Shown: positions 7,784-16,013, counted from the first letter of the stretch. The stretch is 21,801 nucleotides of DNA from an uncultured Clostridia bacterium (GCA_934255545.1 CAKQOE010000039.1:1-21801), one strand, 5' to 3'. The notes: generated by a model not told the origin, from the letters alone. Numbers and translations are program-made.

Positions 7784-8572
7784 ATGATACTTGATGAAAT
7801 AGCAGAAAAGACAAGAGAACGAGCAGCCGCTGCCAGGCAGCGGATATCACTTGAGGATATGAAGGCAAAAGCGGAAGGCATGAACGCTGATACAGGATTT
7901 CCGTTTGAAAAAGCGCTGCGGAACGCTGATGACATAGCATTTATATGCGAGGTAAAAAAAGCGTCTCCGTCAAAAGGCCTGATAGCTCCGGACTTTCCGT
8001 ACAGGCAGATAGCCATAGATTATGAAAAAGCGGGAGCATCAGCAATATCAGTGCTTACAGAACCATACTGGTTTAAAGGCGATAACATTTATATGACGGA
8101 GATAGCAGAAGCGGTATCCATACCGGTGCTCCGCAAGGATTTCACTGTAGACGAGTATATGATATATGAAGCAAAAGTCATAGGCGCGTCTGCGGTGCTC
8201 CTGATATGTGCGATACTTGATACTGAAACTATTCGCAGATACATACATATAGCCGACAGCCTGGGGCTGTCAGCTATAGTTGAAGCGCACGATGCAGATG
8301 AGGTAAAGTCGGCACTCGAGGCAGGAGCACGGATCATCGGCGTAAACAATAGAAATCTTAAGGATTTCACGGTGGATATTAATAACAGCTCACGTTACCG
8401 GGCGATGGTACCGGAAGATATCATATTCATATCTGAAAGCGGAATAAAAACAGCTGAAGATATAGACGTGCTCCGCCAAAACGGCACGAACGCGGTGCTT
8501 ATAGGCGAAACGCTGATGCGGAGCGCGGATAAGAAAGCAGAACTCGACAAGCTCAGAGGAGCCGGCCGGTAA
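7784..8572 (+). CDS. trpC: Indole-3-glycerol phosphate synthase
   Basis: This 262-residue TIM-barrel enzyme closes the indole ring of carboxyphenylaminodeoxyribulose phosphate. Family motifs are present in order: CEVKKASPSKG, SVLTEPYWFKG, LRKDFTVDEY, IVEAHD, GVNNRNLKDF, ISESGI and the phosphate-binding VLIGETLM. The ribosome binding site (AGGAA) is weak. Length matches a monofunctional enzyme: there is no fused TrpF domain, which matters because trpF is not found between this gene and trpB. Confidence 0.96.
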   Translation: MILDEIAEKTRERAAAARQRISLEDMKAKAEGMNADTGFPFEKALRNADDIAFICEVKKASPSKGLIAPDFPYRQIAIDYEKAGASAISVLTEPYWFKGDNIYMTEIAEAVSIPVLRKDFTVDEYMIYEAKVIGASAVLLICAILDTETIRRYIHIADSLGLSAIVEAHDADEVKSALEAGARIIGVNNRNLKDFTVDINNSSRYRAMVPEDIIFISESGIKTAEDIDVLRQNGTNAVLIGETLMRSADKKAELDKLRGAGR

Positions 8573-8672
8573 GACCGGCGCAGTTATAGAAGTATTTTTG
8601 CAGGAATAAAAAAAGAATATAGTTATTGAATAGAACGAATATTGTTAAAACGTAAGATGCAAGGAGGAGAAA

Positions 8673-9857
8673 ATGTCAAAAGGAAGATTCGGAGACTTCG
8701 GCGGTCAGTACATACCTGAAACGCTGATGAACGAAATAATCAATCTTGAAGAAAGTTACGAAAAATACAGCAAGGATCCGGAGTTTATAAAAGAGCTGGA
8801 TACGCTGCTCAGAGAGTACGCAGGCAGACCGTCACTGCTTTATTACGCAGAAAAGATGACGAAGGACCTCGGCGGCGCAAAGATATATCTCAAGCGCGAG
8901 GATCTGAATCATACAGGATCGCACAAGATAAATAACGTACTCGGTCAGGTGCTCCTCGCAAAGAAGATGGGCAAGACGAGAGTTATCGCAGAAACAGGCG
9001 CAGGACAGCACGGCGTAGCAACGGCTACAGCAGCAGCGCTGCTCGGCCTTGAGTGCGAGATATTCATGGGAAAAGAGGACACAGAAAGACAGGCGCTCAA
9101 CGTCTACAGGATGGAGCTCCTCGGAGCGAAGGTAAACGCCGTTACTACGGGAACTATGACGCTTAAGGATGCAGTAAACGAAGCTATGAGAGAATGGTCT
9201 AATCGAGTTGACGACACGCTGTACGTGCTCGGCTCTGTAATGGGCCCTCACCCGTTCCCGACTATTGTAAGAGATTTCCAGAGTGTAATAAGCAAGGAAG
9301 CGCGCGAGCAGATACTCGAAAAGGAAGGAAAGCTCCCTGCGGCAGTAGTTGCATGCGTAGGCGGCGGAAGCAATTCTATGGGAATGTTTTACAATTTTAT
9401 AAATGACAAGGATGTAAAGCTTATCGGCTGCGAGGCAGCCGGCAAGGGCGTGGACACAGAGCTTCATGCAGCTACTATTGCAAAGGGCTCACTCGGCGTA
9501 TTCCACGGTATGAAATCATATTTCTGCCAGGACGAGTACGGTCAGATCGCTCCTGTTTACTCTATATCTGCAGGACTCGATTATCCGGGCATAGGACCGG
9601 AGCACGCTTACCTGCATGATACAGGCCGCGCTCAGTATGTGCCGATCAAGGACGATGAAGCAGTAGACGCGTTTGAGTACCTTGCGCGCACAGAGGGCAT
9701 CATATGCGCGATAGAGAGCGCTCACGCGGTTGCTCACGTAATGAAGATCGCGCCGCAGATGGACAAGGACGATATTATCATAGTATGCCTTTCAGGAAGA
9801 GGCGATAAGGATGTTGCAGCTATAGCACGTTACAGAGGAGTTGATTTAGTTGAGTAA
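8673..9857 (+). CDS. trpB: Tryptophan synthase beta chain
   Basis: This 394-residue PLP enzyme condenses indole with serine. It begins with the FGDFGGQYIPETLM signature. The PLP lysine is in HTGSHKINN, and the phosphate-binding loop is GGGSNSMG. The N-terminus and length match TrpB1, the type that pairs with TrpA, which follows directly. AAGGAGGAG precedes the ATG. The last codons overlap the TTG start of trpA by 8 nt, implying coupled translation of the two subunits. Confidence 0.98.
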   Translation: MSKGRFGDFGGQYIPETLMNEIINLEESYEKYSKDPEFIKELDTLLREYAGRPSLLYYAEKMTKDLGGAKIYLKREDLNHTGSHKINNVLGQVLLAKKMGKTRVIAETGAGQHGVATATAAALLGLECEIFMGKEDTERQALNVYRMELLGAKVNAVTTGTMTLKDAVNEAMREWSNRVDDTLYVLGSVMGPHPFPTIVRDFQSVISKEAREQILEKEGKLPAAVVACVGGGSNSMGMFYNFINDKDVKLIGCEAAGKGVDTELHAATIAKGSLGVFHGMKSYFCQDEYGQIAPVYSISAGLDYPGIGPEHAYLHDTGRAQYVPIKDDEAVDAFEYLARTEGIICAIESAHAVAHVMKIAPQMDKDDIIIVCLSGRGDKDVAAIARYRGVDLVE

Positions 9858-10629
9858 GACAGTACCGGTAAGCAAAGCATTTGAAAACGGAAAGGCGTTC
9901 GTCGCGTTCCTGACTGCAGGCGACCCTTCACTTGATAAAACAGAAGAATTTATAGTAGAAATGGCAAAGGCGGGCGCAGACCTGATAGAGATAGGCATAC
10001 CTTTCTCAGACCCTATCGCAGAGGGCCCTGTCATCCAGGAGGCAGACATACGCGCTCTTTCCGCCGGAACTACGACAGATAAGGTATTTGAGATGGTCGG
10101 TCGCGTCCGCGAAAAGGTTAGCATTCCGCTCGTGTTCATGACGTATCTCAATCCTGTGTTCCACTATGGATACGAGAAATTCTGCACTCGCTGTCAGGAG
10201 GTCGGCATAGCGGGCATCATAATCCCTGACATGCCGTACGAAGAAAAGGGCGAGCTCGCAGACATATGCGCGGCTCATGAGATGGATCTTATCTCAATGA
10301 TCGCTCCTACATCGGAAGCGCGTATAAAGCAGATCGCATCAGAAGCAAAGGGCTTCCTCTACGTCGTTTCTTCGATGGGCGTTACAGGCGTAAGAAGCGA
10401 GATCACTACGGATATCGGCGCTATGACAAAGCTCGCGAGAGAAGCGACTGACACGCCTACAGCTATAGGATTCGGCATAAGCACTCCGGAACAGGCAAAG
10501 AATATGTCGCAGTATGCTGACGGTGTTATTGTCGGTTCGGCTATAGTAAGAATAATCGCAAAAGAGGGAGCGGGCGCCGCTCCGGCGATATATGAATATG
10601 TTAAGTCTATGAAGGATGCAATAAGATAA
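9850..10629 (+). CDS. trpA: Tryptophan synthase alpha chain
   Basis: This 259-residue TIM-barrel subunit cleaves indole-3-glycerol phosphate and passes indole to TrpB. The catalytic Glu is in EIGIPFSDP, and the phosphate-binding region is visible in GFGIST and DGVIVGSAIV. The second acidic residue is Glu (SDPIAEGP) instead of the Asp of E. coli TrpA. The start is TTG, supported by AGGAG 9 nt upstream and an 8-nt overlap with trpB; no ATG fits. It is the last gene of the operon, followed by a hairpin and a terminator. Confidence 0.97.
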   Translation: MSKTVPVSKAFENGKAFVAFLTAGDPSLDKTEEFIVEMAKAGADLIEIGIPFSDPIAEGPVIQEADIRALSAGTTTDKVFEMVGRVREKVSIPLVFMTYLNPVFHYGYEKFCTRCQEVGIAGIIIPDMPYEEKGELADICAAHEMDLISMIAPTSEARIKQIASEAKGFLYVVSSMGVTGVRSEITTDIGAMTKLAREATDTPTAIGFGISTPEQAKNMSQYADGVIVGSAIVRIIAKEGAGAAPAIYEYVKSMKDAIR

Positions 10630-10652
10630 AGGTATGAATGACCTCGATTCGG

Positions 10653-10669
10653 CAGCCGCCCGGCGGCTG
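10653..10669. repeat. GC-rich hairpin behind trpA
   Basis: CAGCCG (10653-10658) and CGGCTG (10664-10669) flank a CCCGG loop, followed by AAAAATATAGCGTTTTTT. The T-run is 10 nt too far for a good terminator. The same stem occurs at 6668, 16076 and 21545. Confidence 0.6.
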
Positions 10670-10735
10670 AAAAATATAGCGTTTTTTCATTAACAGAAAT
10701 GTTTTAAAAGAGCAAAACATAATTTCCTTTCAATG

Positions 10736-10782
10736 ATACCCTTACGTGGAAACAGCTACAGCTTGCGCGTAAGGGTATTTTT
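10736..10782 (+). terminator. Terminator of the trp operon
   Basis: ATACCCTTACG (10736-10746) pairs perfectly with CGTAAGGGTAT (10768-10778) over a 21-nt loop, followed directly by TTTTG (U-tract partly inside the stem). Confidence 0.85.
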
Positions 10783-10871
10783 GACATTTTCATCACAAAA
10801 CTGTCATATCCGCATAAAATCAATACACGGATACTTCATATTTATTACATTAAAATGACACGGAGCGTGGC

Positions 10872-10877
10872 TATAAT
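10872..10877 (+). promoter_or_regulatory. -10 box of a probable promoter for the lipoprotein gene
   Basis: TATAAT at 10872-10877 is a perfect -10 box in the intergenic region about 60 nt upstream of the start codon. No good -35 box sits at 16-18 nt, so it may depend on an activator or another sigma factor. Confidence 0.5.
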
Positions 10878-10937
10878 GGTCTCACAAGTTCAGATAAAGC
10901 ATATGAACATTTAAGATATAAAAAGGAGATGGCAGTA

Positions 10938-12854
10938 ATGAAGATGAAGAAGATATTATCAGCAGTATGCGCGACAGCGCTTATCTTATCAATAACAGCG
11001 TGCGGAAGCAGCGCAAAAACGGACTATTCGGGTGAGACAGTTTCAGGAAAGGTAACGTCGGTAGACGGTTCGACAGTCACGCTGCAGCTCGGTGAACTGA
11101 CTGAGTCTGATGATAATGGTCAGGGAGGACAGGGTCAGCCGCCGGAAATGCCTTCAGGCGATAGCCCTGATGCCCAGAACAGTGACAATACAAACGGCAG
11201 CACAGGAGCAGGCGGCACACCGCCTGAAAAACCGTCAGGCGACAGTTCGAGCGATTCAAGCTCGCAGAGCAGCGATTCAAAGACACCTCCGGCAAAGCCG
11301 TCAGGCGACAGCAGCACAGGAGGAAAATCAGGTGGCGGCAGCCAGGACAGTACTAATACTCCACCTGAAAAGCCGTCAGGCAGCACAGACGGAAGCAGCA
11401 GTGATGGCAGTTCCGACGCTCAGAACGGAGCACCGAGTGGTGGAGCGCCGGGCGCTCGTCCGGGAACGGCTTCATTCACTGCAGGCGATGAAACAGCAGT
11501 CGTCAGCCTGGCTGACGCAGAGATAACAGAGGATTCAGAGGAAGCTGAATTATCCGACATTGAAGAGGGCGATATCCTCAAGGTGACATTTGATGATGAC
11601 AATAAGGCTGTTACAGTAGAAATAATGAGTGACGTGTCGGACGGCGCAGGATCAGCTGAAGCAGAGCAGGGAACGAGTGCAAATACAATAGACGAGGACA
11701 GCGAGGTCAGTGATACTTCGTATGAGTCAACAGGCGATGATGAAAACGCTCTCAGAGTAAAAGGTTCAAAAGTGACATTAAACGGCATAAAAGTGAATAA
11801 GAGCGGCGGAAAGTCTTCAAATACTGAAAACGGCGATTTTTATGGAGCAAATGCGGCACTTCTGGCTACTGACGGCGCAAACGTGACTATAAAGAAAGCG
11901 ACAGTATCATCCTCTGCTCAGAACGGAAACGGCGTATTCAGCTACGGAAGCGGAACGACTGTAAACATATCTGATTCAAAGATAACGACTACGGCGGATA
12001 ATTCAGGCGGCATCCAGACAGCAGGAGGCGGAACTACGAACGCGTCAGACCTTGAGATAGATACGTCGGGAAATTCATCGGCTGCTATCCGCTCAGACAG
12101 GGGAGGCGGTACTGTCAACGTTGACGGCGGAACGTACACGAGCAACGGTTACAATTCTCCTGCAGTTTACTCTACAGCCGATATAACAGTAAAGAACGCG
12201 ACTCTGACGGCAAACAACTCAGAAGCGCTCGTGCTTGAAGGTCAGAATACGATAGACCTCGAAAACTGCGACGTTACAGGAAATATGAGCGATACTGAGG
12301 GCACAAGCTCAGATGAAAACGTTCACAATGTAATGATATATCAGTCGATGTCGGGCGACGCAGAAGAAGGAACATCTGAATTTTCAATGATAGGCGGATC
12401 CCTCACGTCAAACAACGGTGATGTGTTCTACGTGACTAACACTAAGAGCACTATAAACCTTTCCAGAGTAAATATAGTAAATAACGACGCCGACGGATAC
12501 CTGATGAGAATATGCGGCAACTCAGGCTCGCACGGCTGGGGCACAGCAGGCAGCAACGGAGCTGACGTTGAATTTACAGCAGACGCGCAGACGCTCAGCG
12601 GAAATATCATAGTTGACACCATATCAAAGCTCAACATGACGCTTAAAAACGGCAGCAGCTTCACAGGAACGATAAATATAACAGACAATGCGGACAACGG
12701 CACAGCCGTTGACGATAACGCAGTTGTAACTGTCGAAAAAGGCTGCACATGGACGCTCACAGGCGACTGTACTCTGACGAGCCTTACAAACAACGGAACT
12801 ATAAACTTTAATGGCCATACTATAACTCTGGCTGACGGTACGGTGCTTAAATAG
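10938..12854 (+). CDS. Lipoprotein with Pro/Ser/Gly-rich repeats and a beta-helix-like domain
   Basis: The protein has 638 residues. A lipoprotein signal peptide ends in the lipobox ITAC (lipidated Cys about residue 22). A short beta-domain starts SGKVTSVDGSTVTLQLGEL. It is interrupted by about 100 residues with four PPEKPSG-like repeats (PPEMPSGDS, PPEKPSGDS, PPAKPSGDS, PPEKPSGST) and Ser/Gly/Asp linkers. It then appears to resume (TASFTAGDETAVVSLAD...ILKVTFDDDNKAVTVEIM). The remaining 380 residues are Asn/Thr/Gly-rich with repeated short beta-strands (VNISDSKITT, VNVDGGTYTS, ITVKNATLTAN), typical of a parallel beta-helix. It resembles clostridial surface proteins annotated as carbohydrate-binding. 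The ATG at 10938 is chosen because AAGGAG (10923-10928) is 9 nt upstream; one at 10929 is too close. Likely surface-exposed; ligand unknown. Confidence 0.82.
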   Translation: MKMKKILSAVCATALILSITACGSSAKTDYSGETVSGKVTSVDGSTVTLQLGELTESDDNGQGGQGQPPEMPSGDSPDAQNSDNTNGSTGAGGTPPEKPSGDSSSDSSSQSSDSKTPPAKPSGDSSTGGKSGGGSQDSTNTPPEKPSGSTDGSSSDGSSDAQNGAPSGGAPGARPGTASFTAGDETAVVSLADAEITEDSEEAELSDIEEGDILKVTFDDDNKAVTVEIMSDVSDGAGSAEAEQGTSANTIDEDSEVSDTSYESTGDDENALRVKGSKVTLNGIKVNKSGGKSSNTENGDFYGANAALLATDGANVTIKKATVSSSAQNGNGVFSYGSGTTVNISDSKITTTADNSGGIQTAGGGTTNASDLEIDTSGNSSAAIRSDRGGGTVNVDGGTYTSNGYNSPAVYSTADITVKNATLTANNSEALVLEGQNTIDLENCDVTGNMSDTEGTSSDENVHNVMIYQSMSGDAEEGTSEFSMIGGSLTSNNGDVFYVTNTKSTINLSRVNIVNNDADGYLMRICGNSGSHGWGTAGSNGADVEFTADAQTLSGNIIVDTISKLNMTLKNGSSFTGTINITDNADNGTAVDDNAVVTVEKGCTWTLTGDCTLTSLTNNGTINFNGHTITLADGTVLK

Positions 12855-12860
12855 CATAAA

Positions 12861-12896
12861 ATACGCCCGGGAAGGATATCCTTTCCGGGTATTTTT
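12861..12896 (+). terminator. Terminator after the lipoprotein gene
   Basis: CCCGGGAAGG (12866-12875) pairs with CCTTTCCGGG (12880-12889) with one G-T wobble and an ATAT loop, followed by TATTTTTG. It lies 11 nt past the stop codon. Confidence 0.9.
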
Positions 12897-12905
12897 GCGT
12901 GCTGT

Positions 12906-12934
12906 TTGTAATACACTTCGCTTCATGTTATCAT
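12906..12934 (+). promoter_or_regulatory. Promoter of the Dlt-like cluster
   Basis: TTGTAA (12906-12911) and TATCAT (12929-12934) are separated by 17 nt, and TG at 12926-12927 makes an extended -10. This puts the start of transcription about 40 nt before the ligase ATG. Confidence 0.6.
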
Positions 12935-12983
12935 GTAAAATAAAACTTAGCGCAGATAGAACTGCAAGGGGGTCGTTAAGAAA

Positions 12984-14534
12984 ATGATGCAGAGAAATGT
13001 ACTTGAATATCTTGAAAGGACGGCGGAGCAGCTGCCTGATAAGGTTGCGTTTGCTGATGAAAAGGAGTCGCTGACGTTTGCGCAGCTTTTGAAAATGGCA
13101 CGCTCACTGGGGACGTATATAATGAAGAAAACGGATCGACGCAGAGCGCCTGTGATGGTCATGACTGACAGGACAGCTGTTTCGATAGCTGCGTTTATGG
13201 GCGTGTTGTGCTCAGGAAATTTTTATGCGCCTATTGACAATAAAATGCCTTTGGCGAGGATGGTGTCCATAGCAGAGCAGCTGAAGCCTGCGGCAGTAAT
13301 ATTTGCAGAAAAAGACAGGAAGACGGCTGAAAAGCTTATGGCAGAAATGAGTGGAAATGAAGCGGCGCCTGCGCCGCAGCTGATCGCTATGGCTGACGGC
13401 TTTGAGTGTGAAGAGGATGATCGCGCGCTGGGCGCGCGCAGGGATTTGTGCATTGATACAGACCCTGTTTACGCTATATTCACATCTGGTTCTACCGGAA
13501 AGCCAAAGGGAATCGTCATATCGCACCGCAGCGTTATAGATTTTACGGAATGGTTTACCGAAGCGGGACGATTCACAGCTGATGATATTATGGGAAACCA
13601 GGCGCCGTTTTATTTCGACCTGTCGGTGAAGGATGTTTACACGACACTGAAATGCGGAGCGACATCGTATATAATACCTAAAAAGTTATTTATGTTTCCG
13701 GTGCTTCTGATGGAATTTCTGGAAGAAAAGAAGGTGACGGCGCTCGTATGGGCAACATCCGCGTTTCATCTGGTAGCGAATTCGGGCGTGCTGGAAGAAA
13801 AAACCATAAGTACGCTCAGGACTGCGATGCTCGGCGGCGAGGCGCTTTACGCTAAGCAGCTCAACAGATGGCGCAGGGCGATGCCTGACGTCAGATATAT
13901 AAATCTGTACGGGCCTACAGAAGTAACTGTAGACTGCACATGGTATCCTATAGAGCGCGAGTTTGATGACAGCGAGGTCATACCTGTCGGCAGAGCGTGC
14001 GCAAACAAGGAAGTTTTTCTGCTTAATGACGAGCGCCGCCAGTGCGAGCCGGGCGAGCCGGGCGAGATATGTGTCCGCGGGAGCGGACTTGCCAGGGGTT
14101 ATTTCGGCGAGTGGGAAAAGACGAAGGCGTCATTCATACAGGATCCGAGAAATCACGATTACCCTGAGATCGTATACTGCACCGGCGATATCGCCGTAGA
14201 GGATGAGAACGGCGACTTGAGATTTGTGTCGCGCAAAGACGGGCAGATAAAGCACATGGGCTATCGTATAGAGCTCGGCGAGATAGAAACTACGCTTTCG
14301 GGGCTCGCGGGACTTGACGAGATCGCATGCGTGTTCAACGCTGCTGCAGACCGTATAATCTGCGTGTTTACGGGCGCTATAGACGATAAAGAGCTTGCAA
14401 AGTCAGCGCGCGCGATGCTGCCGAAGTACATGATACCAAATATTTACAAGAAACCTGACACGATGCCGCACAACGCAAACGGCAAGATCGACAGGCCTCA
14501 GCTCAAGCGCATATACGTCGAGAACGCGGAATAA
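12984..14534 (+). CDS. DltA-like adenylate-forming ligase (amino acid adenylation enzyme)
   Basis: This 516-residue cytoplasmic enzyme of the ANL superfamily would activate a carboxylic acid with ATP and load it on the carrier protein encoded downstream. Core motifs are intact: P-loop TSGSTGKPKG (167-176), NQAPFYFDLSVKDVY (about 205-219, as in D-alanine ligases DltA), YGPTE (309-313), TGD (400-402), the hinge region SRKDGQIKHMGYRIELGEIE, and the C-terminal catalytic Lys in NGKID (Lys501). AAGGGGG lies 11 nt upstream of the ATG. D-alanine is the expected substrate by family, but substrate-pocket residues were not checked, and the cluster differs from standard dlt. It is first gene of the unit behind a likely promoter. 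Confidence 0.9.
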   Translation: MMQRNVLEYLERTAEQLPDKVAFADEKESLTFAQLLKMARSLGTYIMKKTDRRRAPVMVMTDRTAVSIAAFMGVLCSGNFYAPIDNKMPLARMVSIAEQLKPAAVIFAEKDRKTAEKLMAEMSGNEAAPAPQLIAMADGFECEEDDRALGARRDLCIDTDPVYAIFTSGSTGKPKGIVISHRSVIDFTEWFTEAGRFTADDIMGNQAPFYFDLSVKDVYTTLKCGATSYIIPKKLFMFPVLLMEFLEEKKVTALVWATSAFHLVANSGVLEEKTISTLRTAMLGGEALYAKQLNRWRRAMPDVRYINLYGPTEVTVDCTWYPIEREFDDSEVIPVGRACANKEVFLLNDERRQCEPGEPGEICVRGSGLARGYFGEWEKTKASFIQDPRNHDYPEIVYCTGDIAVEDENGDLRFVSRKDGQIKHMGYRIELGEIETTLSGLAGLDEIACVFNAAADRIICVFTGAIDDKELAKSARAMLPKYMIPNIYKKPDTMPHNANGKIDRPQLKRIYVENAE

Positions 14535-14628
14535 TGCCGTGTGACCCGGTAATAAAAAAATGATCGTATGAAACGAGGCCGGAACGACGTGAACGATCGT
14601 AATATGATTGAATAATATAATAATTGAA

Positions 14629-15699
14629 ATGGACAATAAATTTAAACTGATAGAAAAATACGAGCAGATATCGGAGCTGATAACGGCGAACCTGAAAAAA
14701 GGCGTGCGGACGAACACCGCAATGAGCAGAGAAGAGTACGAGCGCGAGATATCGCATGGAAGCCTGATGGCGGGTGAAACGCCGCAGGGTCTGATAATAC
14801 TTAGAAACAGGCCATCGCATATAAAACTGAATTACTATATAAATGATACAGACAGCCCGCTCGACATGGCAGAGGCAGTCGAAGCAATAAGCGCGGCAGG
14901 CTGGAACATACACGGTGGATGCAGCAATAGTAAGGGAGAGCAGGAGCGTCCGTCACCGGACAGGCAGATAGTAACAGAAACCGCGTTCCGAGAACGCGAC
15001 ACGGCGCTAAAGGAAACAGTAGAGTACCTTGCAGGCTGCGGTTTTGAAGAGGTATTGAGTCGCGTGCGCTTGTCAAGACCGGCAGGCGCACCTGATGAAA
15101 ATGCAGAAAATGCTGTAGAAATTTCACCTGAAAAAGTGGAAAGCAGGGAAGAAGAAAACAGTAAATTTATATTTTATGTAAAAAAATCAACGGCAGAAGA
15201 CGCAGCCGCCATCCGGCCGCTGCTCCACAGCAGCTTCAGTCCAATAATCGGCTGCCTCCCCGAGGATGACGAACTGCAGTCAGACGCAGCAGCCGGAAAC
15301 ATCCTCATGCTGTTTGCCGTCCACGACAGCCGCGCCGCTTCAGAAGCTGAAGCAGAAGACCTCACCGGCGCCGCTGTCCCACAGCAAACCCCAGACAGCC
15401 GCCTAACGGCCGCTGTCCCAAACGCGAGCCGCCTCCCGGCCGCTCGCCCATGCGGCCTCCTTCACTACGCGGCCGCAAAAAAATCAGCCGAAATAAAACA
15501 CCTGGCCATAGCCCCGGACTACCGCGGCTGCGGCCTGTCAGCCGCCCTCATAAACGCATTCCTGAATGAATGCAGAGACCTGAAAACAACAGTATGGACA
15601 GGCAGCGGCAACGCCCCTGCCCTGAACGCCTACAAAGACTGCGGCTTCACAGAAGACGGCCGCAGATCATCAGTTATGATATATAACAGTAGGTTATAA
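14629..15699 (+). CDS. GNAT-family acyltransferase, possibly tandem, with repeat insert
   Basis: The protein has about 356 residues from the ATG at 14629; a TTG at 14608 would add seven. Neither has a clear ribosome binding site. The C-terminal half (about 180-356) is a GNAT domain with the acetyl-CoA motif HLAIAPDYRGCGLSAALINA and the closing NAPALNAYKDCGF segment. It is split by an insert of about 45 residues (AVHDSRAAS to LPAARPCG) built of DSRLTAAVPN-like repeats. The N-terminal half ends in ETVEYLAGCGFEEV, which looks like a degenerate second GNAT C-terminus. Substrate unknown. Its place between DltA-like and carrier genes suggests acylation linked to the modification pathway. The 3' half is unusually C-rich in its coding strand. 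Confidence 0.75.
   Translation: MDNKFKLIEKYEQISELITANLKKGVRTNTAMSREEYEREISHGSLMAGETPQGLIILRNRPSHIKLNYYINDTDSPLDMAEAVEAISAAGWNIHGGCSNSKGEQERPSPDRQIVTETAFRERDTALKETVEYLAGCGFEEVLSRVRLSRPAGAPDENAENAVEISPEKVESREEENSKFIFYVKKSTAEDAAAIRPLLHSSFSPIIGCLPEDDELQSDAAAGNILMLFAVHDSRAASEAEAEDLTGAAVPQQTPDSRLTAAVPNASRLPAARPCGLLHYAAAKKSAEIKHLAIAPDYRGCGLSAALINAFLNECRDLKTTVWTGSGNAPALNAYKDCGFTEDGRRSSVMIYNSRL
15325..15450 (+). repeat. Three tandem hairpin-forming repeats inside the GNAT gene
   Basis: Copies lie at 15325-15381, 15394-15420 and 15424-15450. Copies 1 and 2 start GACAGCCGC and end GCTGTCCCA; copy 3 starts GCGAGCCGC and ends GCTCGCCCA. The stem changes between copies 2 and 3 are matched on both arms (GACAGC/GCTGTC and GCGAGC/GCTCGC), so pairing is kept. 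The reading frame stays open through all three. Confidence 0.75.
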
Positions 15700-15722
15700 A
15701 TTACAAAAAAGGCGCATTAAAA

Positions 15723-15990
15723 GCGGAATGACATGCAGAAGAGCGTAGCGTCGGAGCAGAACGGTGATGCTGCCAGCGAGGTGAGCAAGGCGGTTTGCAC
15801 TGACGCCGTAGGCGGCAGATTCAAAAACTTGTCCGAAGCGGAACGCGCGGATGCGCATCAAATGGTTGAATTTTTCTGTTAGGAAAAATTCTTACTCTGC
15901 CGCAAGTTGTTTTTGAATCAAACCACCGCGAACCGAGCTGTGCGCAGCATCCCGTTCTGTGACCGCGGAGCGATCTGCATGTCATTCCGC
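15723..15990. repeat. Foldback element B (268-nt nested palindrome)
   Basis: The outer arms are a perfect 16-bp inverted repeat (GCGGAATGACATGCAG, 15723-15738, with 15975-15990). Nested inside are CAGAACGG (15757-15764) with CCGTTCTG (15952-15959), GATGCTGC (15766-15773) with GCAGCATC (15944-15951), GATTCAAAAAC (15818-15828) with GTTTTTGAATC (15909-15919), and a 9-bp hairpin GAATTTTTC/GAAAAATTC (15868-15876, 15883-15891). Its 3' core matches element A at 25 of 27 bases. Nearly the whole element can fold into one long stem; it could be a non-autonomous mobile element or a structured RNA. Confidence 0.8.
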
Positions 15991-16013
15991 CTACCGGCGC
16001 CCTGAATTCCATA

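Larger units (their letters stand above)
10630..10937. other. Region between trpA and the lipoprotein gene
   Basis: This gap holds a GC-rich hairpin (10653-10669), the trp operon terminator (10736-10782) and a -10 box for the lipoprotein gene (10872-10877). No further gene is visible. Confidence 0.7.

Noticed and set aside
7784..8572. TrpC-TrpF fusion
   Set aside because: The protein has only the 262 residues of one indole-glycerol phosphate synthase barrel; nothing is left for an isomerase domain.
8832..9467. Minus-strand 211-codon frame opposite trpB
   Set aside because: trpB is unmistakable on the other strand; the antisense frame is Cys/Leu/Arg-rich without family signals.
10653..10692. 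Hairpin behind trpA as the operon terminator
   Set aside because: The T-run is about 10 nt beyond the stem and preceded by A-rich bases; the hairpin at 10736-10778 with a directly attached T-run is the better terminator.
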